Part shown: positions 53,959-64,000 of the stretch, piece by piece
How positions within the stretch are numbered: position 1 is the stretch's first letter
Layout of the letters: the number at the start of each line of letters is the position of its first letter
NCBI GenBank assembly: GCA_944739405.2
Contig: OX123188.2
Coordinates: 68,095,251-68,159,250 of the forward strand
Direction of reading: 5' to 3'
Origin: Euclidia mi
Taxonomy: Eukaryota > Arthropoda > Insecta > Lepidoptera > Erebidae
DNA: 64,000 nt
Program-made: the position numbers and the translations under genes
The notes under the pieces: generated by a model
What the model was told of the DNA's origin: nothing
Databases searched by the model: none
The model's input: the letters and a program-made list of their open reading frames with translations, nothing else

Positions 53959-56213
53959 CTGGGATATAGCCTTCAACAAAATGACAATATCACAATTAAA
54001 AGAGCCCAGAAAATTAACACAAATACAATAACACTGTCATAAAATCAGTTTCAAAAACACAGTTACGGAGAACACAGTTCTATAAAACATTATTTTATAT
54101 TAAAAAAAAACATTTATATAAAACACATTTATATAAAACACATTTATAGAAACCACAGTTATAGAAAACACGGTTATATAGAGCAGTTATATAAAACTCA
54201 GTAACTTATATAAAACATAGTCATATGAAACACAGTTACAAAAAATAGTTTAGTCATTATACGCCCATACGGTCGACTGCTCAGTCAGTTGTTGATGTTG
54301 CTCAGCAACAAAGGTTAGCAAGCAATGCTGGGGTCCAGCTTAGTACAGACAGCGTTCATGCGGCATGTGTGCACGTAGCCCACAGACGAAACCACCGACG
54401 TCATAGGGGTGGGCCACCGTCATCCATACATATTAATCAGTAAAGGGCCGCTCGTCCATCCTCTCTTCACGCTAAGTCCAGGACCCAGGTCATCTGCCAG
54501 GATGTCATCTTCAACCTGTAACACTCAAAAGGCAGGTGGTGGGCAACAATTCCCACCCAAGTATTAGTTCCATGAACCTTTGTAACTGTGGATGAAATAA
54601 ACTTCTACTCTTGCAAAGTGGTGCGGCCTATTAAGCTGTATCTATATATCAGGCATGTTCAACCCGCGCATTGGTCTGTAAGTTAGCTTTGCTACAACAG
54701 TGTTGGAGACCATATTTTACACCTAAGGTAAAATACAAAAGACAGTAGACACTGAATTTTCTCAGGTTCTGTCCGACAGTGCCATTTTAGATAATCAAAT
54801 ATTAAAGTTATCAGGATACCCATTTGTAGTTTTGATAAAACAGTTATAACTTAATATATTCAAAATAAGTTTTATCCACATCAAACAAGAAAACAATATG
54901 GCAAGAACAAGGAGAGGCCTATGTTCAGCCGTGAACAGTCAGACTGTGGATGATGATCATAAATATGAAATGATTTCAAACTATGTTGCAGATTCAAGGA
55001 TTTCGAAAATACTAGTGCTATAATTATTACTTTCATGTAAGAACCAGTCGAATCCAATATTGAATATGTTTAGGCATAATGCATGCTGTAAAATTGTTGA
55101 ACTGTTTGCCAATTGAGCCATAAAAGAGAAATTTACAAGCTACTAGTATGTCAGAGCAAGATTAGTGCTTTCTTATATCTTTTTTATGATTCCACTCAGT
55201 TAAGGAATTTACTATAATAAACCATCATATAAAAGTTAATAAAGACATTCAAATATTGGTATTTTATAATGAATTCAACATTTTATTTATTTATATAAAT
55301 AAACCTTTATTTTCTAAAATACATGTTTTTATTTATGATTTCTCTACACATGAACTCTTTCATTAGGTGATTCAATCAATAATTGTTTATCTGAATAAAT
55401 AAACTCAAACTGACTCTAATCATAACTGACTTGGAAATAAAGCATGAGTAGTCCATACAGTTACTATTATTTGCTAAGAATAGATACTGCTAAATGGGAA
55501 AAGAGACATGGATTTTCACATCATGTTCTTTAAACTCACTTATCATTATGGTAATTATGTTGGGTTCCATTGTCTGTTATTATATTACCAGTTGGGTTCC
55601 ATTGTCTGTTATTATATTACCATATAACCTGTGCTATTACCTTAACTTGAGCTCCAAGTTGACATTAACAATTTCAACATTATGTTAAAAGGAAATCATG
55701 TAGGCACCTACAGAGTCCACAAATATTTATTACAACCTATTTTGTAACTTTACAAATATTCGTTTTAATGTTTTACCACTGAGATAACCTATTGACTACT
55801 AATTGAATGCATATTCAGCACATAAATTAGCTTATTTAAACTGAAAGCAAATCAGGTAATTTATACAATGGATCTATATCAGAGCTTCAACTTGAAAAGG
55901 GCAGTTATACTGTTCTTTACTAATAATTACATTAGTAGAACCACTTAACAAGAAAGTTATTTTCTCTTTCTTGTGTAATACTTAAGTGTGTGACCATCTC
56001 TGATGTCGAGTTTTACAGAAACTTTCCGACATGGTTGACGTGACTATAAGCACAGTAGCACTGTTATGTACCAAACGTGGATAAACAGCAGTAACTTCAT
56101 ATTTACTGTATGTTTATCTGGTAATCCTTACGGGGGTAATAGGTAATCATGTAAACAAACAGCACCATGATTTATAAAATGTTAAAGGATGCTTCTCAAA
56201 AACTCTAATCAAA
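53959..56213. other. Interior of element D, AT-rich, with short tandem repeats
   Basis: No gene recognised. Tandem units of about 15 bp (CATTTATATAAAACA, 54111-54180) and a doubled 32-bp unit (GTTGGGTTCCATTGTCTGTT..., 55559-55622). Confidence 0.6.
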
Positions 56214-56588
56214 TCAGCTCTGGATAAATACCTCTGTCAGTGCATCAACAACCCGCATCTGCAACCTCTGGTAGAGCTCAAAGCATAACAGCGTTCGCGC
56301 CACAGCACACCCCGGTGACCGGCGTAGTCGCTCTCGCTCGTACGATAACTCCGCCACACCGTGCGGTCTCCGAACAGGGTTGACAAGCGCCAAACACGAC
56401 TTCCAAGTGCTTGTCGCATCAGTCTTCAGGGCATCATTGGTATTGGCGGCCAAGCCAAGAGATCCATTACTTTCGCGCCAAATGTATTTCTCGATGTCTC
56501 TTAGGGGGCGCTGATCCCACCGCTGCTTTCGGCGCCATGGCACCATCATCAGGACACCCCCAGAGGATCCACAAATGAAACCACACAA
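56214..56588 (-). other. Unassigned minus-strand open frame at the edge of element D
   Basis: An open frame of 124 codons starts inside the right terminal repeat and runs into unique DNA of element D. The part outside the repeat (56526-56214) is CpG-richer than its surroundings and reads like protein (WRESNGSLGLAANTNDAL, ELSYERERLRRSPG, ELYQRLQMRVVDALTEV). A potential splice donor (GAG then GTATTT) lies near 56232. I do not recognise it. It might be a captured host exon, or chance. Confidence 0.3.
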
Positions 56589-57098
56589 TTAACTGAAAAC
56601 TGCATTATATTTTGGGCAGAAACCTCACGATACCCAAGTCCGATCAAAAAGTGTCATGGCCGCCCGCCGTCGCATCAGCTTACTCGGTATCAAAACATTA
56701 TACATTTAATTGCAAGATTTATATTATCGTATGTATGAACTTTCAATTAATCTTTATAATTAAGAAACAATATAGAATTCCAGTTACTTTAGCTAAAGCG
56801 TCGAAATACGTCTTGATAAATTTAATTAGTTATAATATTAATTACCAAAATGTGTTGGCGGGCGACTAACTATTTAAAGACAATATAAACCAATACAGCG
56901 TCAAGAAATATATGTAAATACAGAAATGTAACACAATTTATATAATATTAATTAGAAGCAAATGCAATTAATATTTTACTGGTTATTTAGTTAAAATTAC
57001 ATTAAAATAATATTAACTTCCGGGTTAGTTATCATTTAGCCATCTAGATGGCTCTGCTCTACGTTTATGCTTTAACAAACCATCTCAGTGCGCCCATA
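56527..57098. repeat. Element D right terminal repeat
   Basis: 572 bp. Equals 52144-52715 except for at least one base (CGTATGTATG here, CGTATGGATG on the left). It is followed by the TATA duplication and by LINE-C codons. Confidence 0.85.
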
Positions 57099-57102
57099 TA
57101 TA

Positions 57103-58569
57103 CCTCCCTTTCTAGTAAAAGATTGTGTATCGGTGTTTAAGGAACCTCTCTTATATATCTATAATTTAGCGCTTCATACAGCTTCATATCCAACCCTATG
57201 GAAGGTCTCCAGGGTAACCCCTATACCTAAAGAGGGCCCAAAAGAAGATGTTAGGAACTATAGGCCCATTGCCGTGCTGTCTGCCTTCGGCAAGTTATTT
57301 GAATCAATCCTAAACTTCCATATAACTGCACAAATAAGGTCTCAGTTAAGTATATGTCAACATGGGTTTAGGTCAGGAAGGTCGACTACAACAAACCTCG
57401 TCAACTTTGTGGACTATACTGGAAATGGATGATAATGGCCAGTGGACGTGGCTTACTCTGACTTTAAAAAAGCGTTTGACCGCGTCCACATTGACACCCT
57501 ATTAGAAAAATGCGCTGCCATGTGCTTCACTCATAAGTTACTACAATTATTTTGCTGTTACTTTAAAAATAGAACACAATACGTTCAAGTATGTGGTTGT
57601 CGATCTGTCCCCTATTTGACGAGGTCTGGGGTGAGCCAGGGCAGTACCTTAGGAGCAACACACTTCCTAATAATGATAAATGACTTGCCGCAGGCAGTGG
57701 GTACGGCTCGGTGCCTTATGTTCGCTGATGACCTCAAGCTGTTTGTAGGTGTTAGGAGTGTGAGTGACTGTGATGCGCTTCAGCAGGATATAAACAATGT
57801 AGTAACGTGGAGTGAGCGTAATAACTTGGAATTCAATCCGACTAAGTGTAAAACTATTACGCTTACTCGGTCTCACTCACCTTATGATTATCAGTACAGC
57901 TTAGGCGGTGTTCTGCTGGAGCGTGTCACAGAAACTCGCGATCTGGGTGTGATTGTAGACAGGGAGCTTACCTTTAACACCCATATAACTGCGATGTGCA
58001 AACGGGCATATAAGGCTCTTGGCTTTGTCATGAGGCAATCAGCTCGCTTCACTAGCAGAAATACGGTTATCTCCTTGTACTTTGCCTTGGTGCGCAGCAA
58101 ACTCGAATACAACTCCCTGGTTTGGGACCCACACGAGGTGAGGTATAGGGTGATGATTGAACGAGTTCAACGCAAATTCGCAAGGGCATTGTATAGGAAG
58201 CTATATGGATATTATCCGTATTTATACCCGTCTTTGTTTGTGTCAGGCATGGTGGGCATTAATACTCTCGAGTTAAGACGTAAGTTCGCAGTAATGGTAC
58301 ACTATTTCTTATTGCTCAACGGTGAAATAGATGATCCCGATACTCTCAGACGTTGTGGATTTTCAGTTCCAAACCAGTACAACAGGCTGCACTCGCGCCG
58401 TCTGTTGGCAGCCCCGCCTTTCCGCACATGTACCTCGCAGTACGCGCCTACCAATCGAGCCATTACAATGCTTAATACTATGATTGCTCAACAGCCAAAT
58501 GTTGACATATTTTATGATAAGTTTTCGCAATTTAAGCGACATATTAAAGATTTTTTATTTCGTCTGTAA
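57103..58569 (+). pseudogene. LINE-C reverse transcriptase, part after the insertion
   Basis: RT and C-terminal domain: TLWKVSRVTPIPKEGP, VRNYRPIAVLSAFGKLFE, QHGFRSGRSTTTN, the first catalytic block YSDFKKAFDRVH (Asp present), SGVSQGSTLGATHF, and the FADDLKLF box with both Asp. Then FNPTKCKTITLTR, RDLGVIVDREL and a C-terminal domain ending DFLFRL. Two indels that cancel each other around 57418-57445 leave two stops (TGA TAA at 57430-57435) in a short wrong-frame stretch; otherwise the frame is open. Similar to 19001-20330. The 3' region 58570-58943 has no hairpin of the type seen at 1266 and 5326. Confidence 0.87.
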
Positions 58570-58962
58570 GTAAATTTATGTATGTGTATAAGTCGCTTGG
58601 GAATATGATACAAATTATTAATGTAATATGACAATTTTGATAGATGTATATTTTAAAATTTTTATTTGAATATAATAATTATTATGACGAATTTGACTTA
58701 ATATTTTGTATGACTTGTATAATTGTTATGACATTAATGTATACTAGATAGATACTATTGAACTTTAATGCGCTTTAATGAAAGATTTGGATTTAAGTTA
58801 TTAAATGTAGGAATTATATCATAACTATATATTATTAGAGTGAAAATGTATATTAATTGCAATGTTTTATGTGTTTTAAAATAATATTACCTTAGCTCTC
58901 GTTACGTGTTGGGTGACTGTAAGTAGTGAGAGTAATTGTATTAAATAAATAAAATAAATAAA

Positions 58963-60568
58963 TGTCCGTGTCAAATTTGGATTGGCATTTGGTGGAGAAT
59001 TACATTCTCCCGCATCATGCGGTATTGAAGCCATCAACTGGCAAGTTACGCACAGTGTTTGATGGTTCTGCGCAGACTTCAACAGGCGTATCCTTGAACC
59101 AGTGCTTGCATTCTGGTCCGAAGTTGGTCAAGGATGTTTGTGACGTCATCACCAGCTTCCGACGACATCAGGTTGTCTTTGTAGCCGATATAAAAATGAT
59201 GTTTAGGCAGACGATTATCGATCATGATGACCGTCGCTTCCAGCTAATCCTTTGGAGTAAAACTCCTCGCGATCCTATGGTCGTCTACGAGCTCAATACT
59301 AATACGTACGGGTTAAGGTCAAGCCCCTACTTGGCAATACGTTCTCTTTGGTAACTCGCAGACCGCGAAGGCTTACGTTTCCCACGAGCCTCCACACTCT
59401 TGAAAGACGATATTTACCTGGATGACATTTGCTCGGGCGCCTCCACAGTGGACGAGGCGATCCTCCTGCGGGACGAATTGATAGGTATTTTGGCCTCCGC
59501 TGGTTTTGAGTTGCACAAATGGATTTCCAACTCACCAGCGCTTTTGGAAGGCTTGCCAGAGGATCATCAGCAAGATCCACATTTGTTTGAGGTTGTTGAC
59601 AACCCCGCCATGATGGCTGTTCTCGGCGTTCAGTACAGACCAGTCCAAGACATCTTAACGTATAACGTAGACTTGAAATTGCCTTGTGCTTGGATTAAAC
59701 GTCTCGTATTGTCTACTGTCGCCAGAACCTTTGATCCGAACGGTTGGATCTGTCCAGTTATATTTTGGGCAAAATGCTTCTTTCAGAAGCTTTGGACAGC
59801 AGGATTGACCTGGGACGAACCTCTACACGGTACTCTTGTTGAGGAATGGACCTCTTTTGTATCCTCACTTCCTGCCGTCAACGAGATCTCCTTGCCTCGT
59901 CCCATCCAACCTCCCGGGAAGTACAAGGCCACCCTTCACGGGTTTTGTGATGCCTCGGAACGTGGTCACGCAGTGCCTCAGGTCAGGTGAGGGTTTCCCT
60001 GATCATGGCGAAGAGCAAGGTTGCACCCCTTCGGATATCTTTGACCATTCCAAAATTGGAGCTCTCGGGAGCAGCACTACTCGTGCGATTGTTGAATCAC
60101 GTGTCTAACACTTTGGGTAAAACAATTTGCATTAATGGGACCTACGCCTGGACGGACAGCCAAATTGTTCTTTGTTGGTTGAAGGCTTCTGTCCACACTT
60201 TGGAAGTATTTGTCGCTCACCGCGTTTTCCAAATACAAAAATCCGAAGTCACGCTTGTTTGGAGACACGTGCCAGGTGAGCTCAACCCCGCTGATTGTGC
60301 CTCGCGTGGATGCTTGACGCCTAGCTTGATAGGTCATTCGCTGTGGTGGGGTCCGGAATGGTTGAGTCGACCAGAAATTGATTGGCCTCGAACGCTAGTT
60401 TTGTATACTTCTAATTTGCCGGGTCTACGAACACTCGCTCTTGAGAGGTTAGAATGCGCCTTCGACCCCGATTTTTTGTTAAATCGGTACAGCTCCCTCG
60501 ACAAGTTGTTAGGTGTTACTGCTTGGATAAAGCGTTTTGTTTTTAACTTTAGGCACCCACAACAGTAA
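58963..60568 (+). pseudogene. pol: BEL-B reverse transcriptase and RNase H, downstream part
   Basis: The BEL-B RT resumes directly after the LINE-C tail: WHLVENYILPHHAVLKPS, LRTVFDGSAQTSTGVSLN, the first catalytic region VFVADIKMMFRQTII, the NTYGLRSSPYLAIRS block and the YLDDICSG box (second catalytic pair present). RNase H follows with LHGFCDASERGHA, PKLELSGAALLV, AWTDSQIVLCWL and PGELNPADCASRG. Lesions: a TAA at 59352-59354 in the same frame, a frameshift near 59970 and a TAA at 60566-60568. The integrase follows in the same frame. Confidence 0.88.
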
Positions 60569-61948
60569 CGACTGACACCGTTTCTCTCACCACAGGAACG
60601 ACAGGAGTCCCTCACCTTTTGGATTCGTTCTGTGCAATTGGCGCATTTTGAAAAGGAGATTGACATCCTTGAGTCAGGGAAATTGAAATTATCGGGAGCT
60701 ATATCTAAATTGAACCCCTTTTTGGACGATACGGGTCTCTTGCGCGTTGGAGGGCGTCTCAAGAACGCCAACCTCCCTTATGGGGCACGTCACCCCCTTT
60801 CGTTGCCCAAAGACGGTCACTTGGTACGCTTGTTGGTAACTGACCGTCACCTTAAAAATTCGCATGCTGGTTGTAATGCGCTGTTGGCCATTTTGCAACG
60901 CGAGTTTTGGATTTTCTCTGCCCGAAGAATTATCCGGAGTGTAGTCTTTCGCTGCATCCCTTGCTACAAGCTCAAGGCTTCTACCATGCAGCCCTTGATG
61001 GGGGACTTACCGGCAGATCGCGTAGCTGAGAGCAGGACGTTTGACGGTGTTGGCACGGACTTCGCTGGTCCCTTTTTGGTGAAAACGTCGACACTTCGAA
61101 ACAGCAAGACTGTTAAGGCCTACTTGTGTGTTTTCGTTTGTCTCTCCACAAAGGCCGTACATTTGGAACTGCTCTCCTCGCTTACGACCGAGGCGTTTGT
61201 AGCCACATTTGACAGATTTGTATCCCGCAAAGGGCTGCCCTCATTGATCCGTTCTGATTGCGGCACTAACTTCAAGGGCACTTATAATTATTTGAATGAC
61301 GTTGTTAATTTCCTTGAAACCAACGATGCTGATATAGACAATAGGCTTGCCCGACGTGGGATAAATTGGTTGTTTTCCCTACCAAATTGTCCACACTGGG
61401 GTGGTATTTTTGAGGTCGCTGTAAAATCGGCCAAAACACACTTGCGCAGGACAATCGGTGAATCTGTCCTTACATTTGAGGAATTCGCAACTGTGTTTTG
61501 TAAGATTGAGGCCGTTTTGAACTCTAGGCCAGTGTGCCCGATATCCTCAGTTCCGAATGATTTGGAGGCCCTTATATCGGGCCATTTTTTGATTGGTCGC
61601 CCGCTTGTCGCCTTGCCTGAGTACCCCTATATTGATACGAGACCTGGTCGTCTCCCGCGTTTTGAATTGGTACGCCAGATTACTCAGAGCTTTTGGAAAC
61701 GCTGGAATTTGGAATATTTGCACATACTCCAGCAACGCGTTAAGTGGACCGATAAGACCGATCCACCCAAGATTGGTGACCTCGTTTTGATCAAGGAGGC
61801 TAACCTTCCGCCACTCAGATGGCGCAGGGGGCGAATTCTTCGTTTGGTAACTGGGGCGGATGGAGTTCCCCGATTTGCTGAGGTCTTGGTGGACGGTTCG
61901 ATTCTGAGGAGAGCGGTTGCAACGTTGTCACGTCTACCGACTGATTAG
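60569..61948 (+). pseudogene. pol: BEL-B integrase, domain intact
   Basis: Integrase with the zinc-binding N-terminal motif (HLKNSHAGCNALLAIL...CIPCYKLKA). The catalytic core has its first Asp in GVGTDFAGPF, the second in IRSDCGTNFKG and the Glu in GGIFEVAVKSAK, so all three catalytic residues are present. The C-terminal part has FWKRWNLEYLHILQQRVKW and the LPPLRWRRGRILRLVTGADG block typical of BEL/Pao. The frame is open from 60569 to the stop at 61946-61948; the usual ATG at 60632 is internal, because this domain is normally part of a polyprotein. Only the upstream mutations disable it. Confidence 0.9.
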
Positions 61949-61979
61949 CGGAACGGTAGGCCGGTCCGGGGCGGATGGG

Positions 61980-62728
61980 TGTTTGAAATAGAAATATTAT
62001 TTGTGATAGGTCAAGTCGATTATATCGATTTAGTAAGGTTTAGTTTAATCTATTGTAAATTTTGACTATGGTCACACTATGAACTGTCATTCATTGATTT
62101 CCGTTTCTGAAAATTTGCTTGAACTCACGTGAATTTCTTGCGCTTACGCAGACTTGTATTCTCGCGTTTTAAAGTGAAATAAATTGATCGCCTTTTGAAA
62201 AGCACATCCTGGTAGCTTCGCGAATAGTTTGTTCGTTTCCCGCGGTCAGTGAAAAAACCTAGCTTTCTGTTCGCTCTGGAAGATTCCGTTTTGTGAGCGC
62301 GTTTTTGATCTTGTATTTGTGTAAAACCAAAAAACCCAAGTGTATTGCCGCTAATTGATCAGCCGGCATCGGTTTATTTGTTATAAAAAACATTGTAACC
62401 TATTGAACATTGTGAAAATTGTGTGAATCCGGTCACGTGGTTGGTGCCCGACGACTTCGTTGAAGAAAACCCTGATCTGGACCTCGAGTAGTGGTATTTA
62501 AAACGATTTGCTTGTTATTTTGGCCAAAATAATGAGTTAATCTTATAGGTCTACTCAAGAACAACATCAGGAGCATCAGTGAAGATTTGGTAAGTTAATT
62601 AATATTGATAGTTGTAATTCACTGTGCAATCACAGTAATATATGTTTAAACCTTTGCAGTGGGCTAAGACTGGATGAATCAATCGCTTCCACTGCAACCT
62701 TACCCAATGTTAGCCTGGACTCTAAACA
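61980..62728 (+). repeat. BEL-B 3' LTR, 749 bp
   Basis: Starts TGTTT directly after the purine tract GGTCCGGGGCGGATGGG and ends AAACA. It lacks the ~755-bp segment that the 5' LTR has after GACTATGGTCAC. It contains a potential 70-nt intron (GT at 62590, CCTTTGCAG ending at 62659). The AAGAT target duplication follows. Confidence 0.88.
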
Positions 62729-62733
62729 AAGAT

Positions 62734-63287
62734 ACTACAAAAACATACGTATTCCTCGAGGGGGGTAAAGGTCCAACGAGGTCTACGCTCAACATCTGAA
62801 ATGGTCTATGACACGTTTTAGGCTGACTCATATGGCCGAGAATGAAATGATTTTGGTGCTTGTGAGCAGTACAAATATCGCACGCATGGACGGCTTTAAC
62901 GACATCGCTATACATACCCGGCCAGTAGTAACTAAGCGATAAACGCTTGTAAGTTTTAAAAATGCCAAGATGGCCAGCAGTGGGCAAGGAGTGATTATCG
63001 GATATGATGTTAGGTCTCAACGGTATTACCTCCTTCCACTGAAATTCCCTAGTAAGTGGGTTTAATGACTTTTTGAGTCGATACAATTTATTATTAATTA
63101 TTTGATAGTCAACAAAAGACGATGGCTTTTTTAAGCTACCGTTAAATACGTTTAGGTACCAAGAGTCATTCGTAGAATCCGGTATATTTGTATTGGAATT
63201 AATACTATCATCCTGCGAACCATTGATGATAACAGAGACAGGAACAGAGCGAGACAATAAAATAAGGTAAAACATTATCAGAACCAC
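62734..63287 (-). pseudogene. pol: Gypsy-A integrase, N-terminal part
   Basis: Minus-strand Gypsy integrase start. It has a zinc domain (HLGIFKTYKRLSLSYYWPGM with CDICTAHKHQ) and the first part of the core, with the first catalytic Asp in SVDLVGPLPPS. It stops at the BEL-B insertion and continues on the other side, at 42238 and below, in both content and frame. It is clearly related to the zinc domain of Gypsy-B. The open frame starts (ATG at 63285-63287) within the RNase H-integrase linker. Confidence 0.86.
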
Positions 63288-64000
63288 GACGATGTCTAAT
63301 TAAGAGTCTAATAAAGAGAGACGAACACCCCATCTAGCTAGATGGCCTGTGGTATTATTAAATATTAAAAACCACTGTAATGCAGCGTGATCAGTATAGA
63401 CAACAAACTTTCTACCGTTCTCGATAGAACAGCGCCAATGCTCAATAGCCGACAAGACTGCTTACGCTTCGCGCTTAGTAACACTATAATTTTTTTCCTG
63501 GCTGGATAATGACTTGCTGTTGTAGGCAATTATCCTTTCTTCCCCCTTTAACACTTGACAAAGAACGGCTCCTATACCATAATCGCTAGCGCCCGTGTGA
63601 ATTTCAAAAGGTTCAGAAAAATCGGACAGGATAAAATTGCTGGGGAGGCCAAGCTTTCCTTTAATTTCATAAATGCTTGATCAGCCTCTGCCGACCAACA
63701 GAATGGCGGTGCATTTTTGCCTTGAGAAGTTAGTTTCTTCAAGGGTGTTGCTATGGTGCTAAAATTGGGTGTGTAACGCCTATACCACGAGGCTGCGCCT
63801 AAGTAACGACCTACCTCTTTTCTAGTTCTAGGAGTCGGGTAATCCTCATGGAAGCAATTTTATCAGGGTCGGCATGAAGACCCTCAGAATCGACAACGTA
63901 GCCAAGATACTTTAAATTATCTCTAAAAAAATTACATTTATCGAAGTTAATGGTTAAAGTTGCAGATTTTAATTTATGTAAAACGCATAGTAAAAGAGAA
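63288..64000 (-). pseudogene. pol: Gypsy-A reverse transcriptase thumb and RNase H, broken, leaves window
   Basis: Minus-strand pieces in changing frames. From the right edge: RT thumb (CNFFRDNLKYLGYVVDSEGL, DPDKIASM), then PPFCWSAEADQAFMKLKESL, and RNase H with GIGAVLCQVLKG, RIIAYNSKSL and FVVYTDHAALQWFL. Several frameshifts (near 63840 and 63640) and at least two nonsense codons are visible. The palm with the catalytic RT motif must lie outside the window. Confidence 0.8.

Larger units (their letters stand above)
52144..57098. mobile_element. Element D: 4955-bp unit with 572-bp direct terminal repeats, no gag-pol
   Basis: Direct repeats 52144-52715 and 56527-57098 (572 bp each, one difference noticed) enclose 3.8 kb without RT, integrase, transposase or gag similarity. 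TATA flanks it on both sides (52140-52143 and 57099-57102) and LINE-C reads on in frame across it. The repeats begin TTTCGGCGCC and end GCGCCCATA, not TG...CA. After the first repeat there is no TGG-type primer site. It may be a non-autonomous LTR-type element with unusual ends, or another class. Confidence 0.75.
51717..58962 (+). mobile_element. LINE-C (Jockey/CR1 group) inserted in BEL-B pol, interrupted by element D
   Basis: Plus-strand, 5'-truncated LINE that ends in a TAAA-rich tail (58944-58962) immediately before the BEL-B RT resumes. Its coding sequence is in two parts, about 51770-52139 and 57103-58569, in the same frame. They are separated by element D and its TATA target duplication. 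Confidence 0.87.
42239..62728 (+). mobile_element. BEL/Pao LTR retrotransposon 'BEL-B', with nested insertions
   Basis: Plus-strand element bounded by LTRs that start TGTTT and end AAACA. Target duplication AAGAC (42234-42238) / AAGAT (62729-62733). Order: 5' LTR (with Gypsy-B inside), leader, gag, protease, RT (split by LINE-C, which itself contains element D), RNase H, integrase, a purine tract (about 61968-61979) and the 3' LTR. It lies inside the Gypsy-A integrase gene. Nonsense mutations and frameshifts make it inactive. Confidence 0.9.

Overview
The window looks like a transposon-saturated piece of a lepidopteran (moth or butterfly) chromosome. The evidence is AT-rich intergenic DNA, LINE fragments with (TAAA)n, (ATG)n or (ATGT)n tails, a tRNA-derived SINE of the type common in Lepidoptera, BEL/Pao and Gypsy LTR elements, a mariner, and splice signals of animal type. 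No complete host protein-coding gene is evident. Two CpG-rich blocks ending in splice donors (about 10.4-10.6 kb and 16.4-16.75 kb) are the only weak candidates for host first exons.

Left part (1-32.7 kb). This part holds scattered decayed elements: two related LINEs (3-1366 and 3370-5412; the second has a 559-codon open frame but an altered catalytic motif), a tRNA-derived SINE next to a frameshifted LINE RT (6787-8708), RTE tails, a minus-strand LINE relic (19.0-20.3 kb), and a 3'-truncated BEL/Pao element on the minus strand (22744 to about 28720, 'BEL-A'). After BEL-A come two nested fold-back elements (29291-30120) and a possible solo LTR. Long stretches in between show nothing I can name.

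Right part (32.7-64 kb). A Gypsy element on the minus strand ('Gypsy-A', entering from the right edge) was split inside its integrase core by a BEL/Pao element on the plus strand ('BEL-B', 42239-62728; LTR termini TGTTT...AAACA, 5-bp target duplication AAGAC/AAGAT). BEL-B was later hit by a LINE ('LINE-C', 51717-58962) in its reverse transcriptase. LINE-C was then hit by a 4955-bp unit with two 572-bp terminal direct repeats ('element D', 52144-57098) that I cannot assign. A young Gypsy with an intact but internally deleted 860-aa Gag-Pol ('Gypsy-B', 43002-47826) sits inside the 5' LTR of BEL-B.

The block made of the start of BEL-B, the end of Gypsy-A and part of another LINE ('LINE-G') has been copied in inverted orientation, giving a palindrome of about 5.6-kb arms (33254-40251 and 40420-50966) around a ~170-bp folded centre. 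An apparently intact mariner (38587-39879) lies only in the left arm and Gypsy-B only in the right arm. The opposite arm keeps the empty site in both cases, so both insertions came after the inverted duplication. Smaller local inverted duplications occur at both junctions and inside the left-arm gag, which points to template switching as the mechanism, or to an assembly problem that should be excluded.

Readable relative order: Gypsy-A; then BEL-B into it and an RTE tail into its integrase (their relative order is not resolved); then the inverted duplication; then mariner and Gypsy-B. LINE-C and then element D also came after BEL-B. Everything here is selfish DNA. The interest lies in its structure and mobilisation, not in a host pathway.
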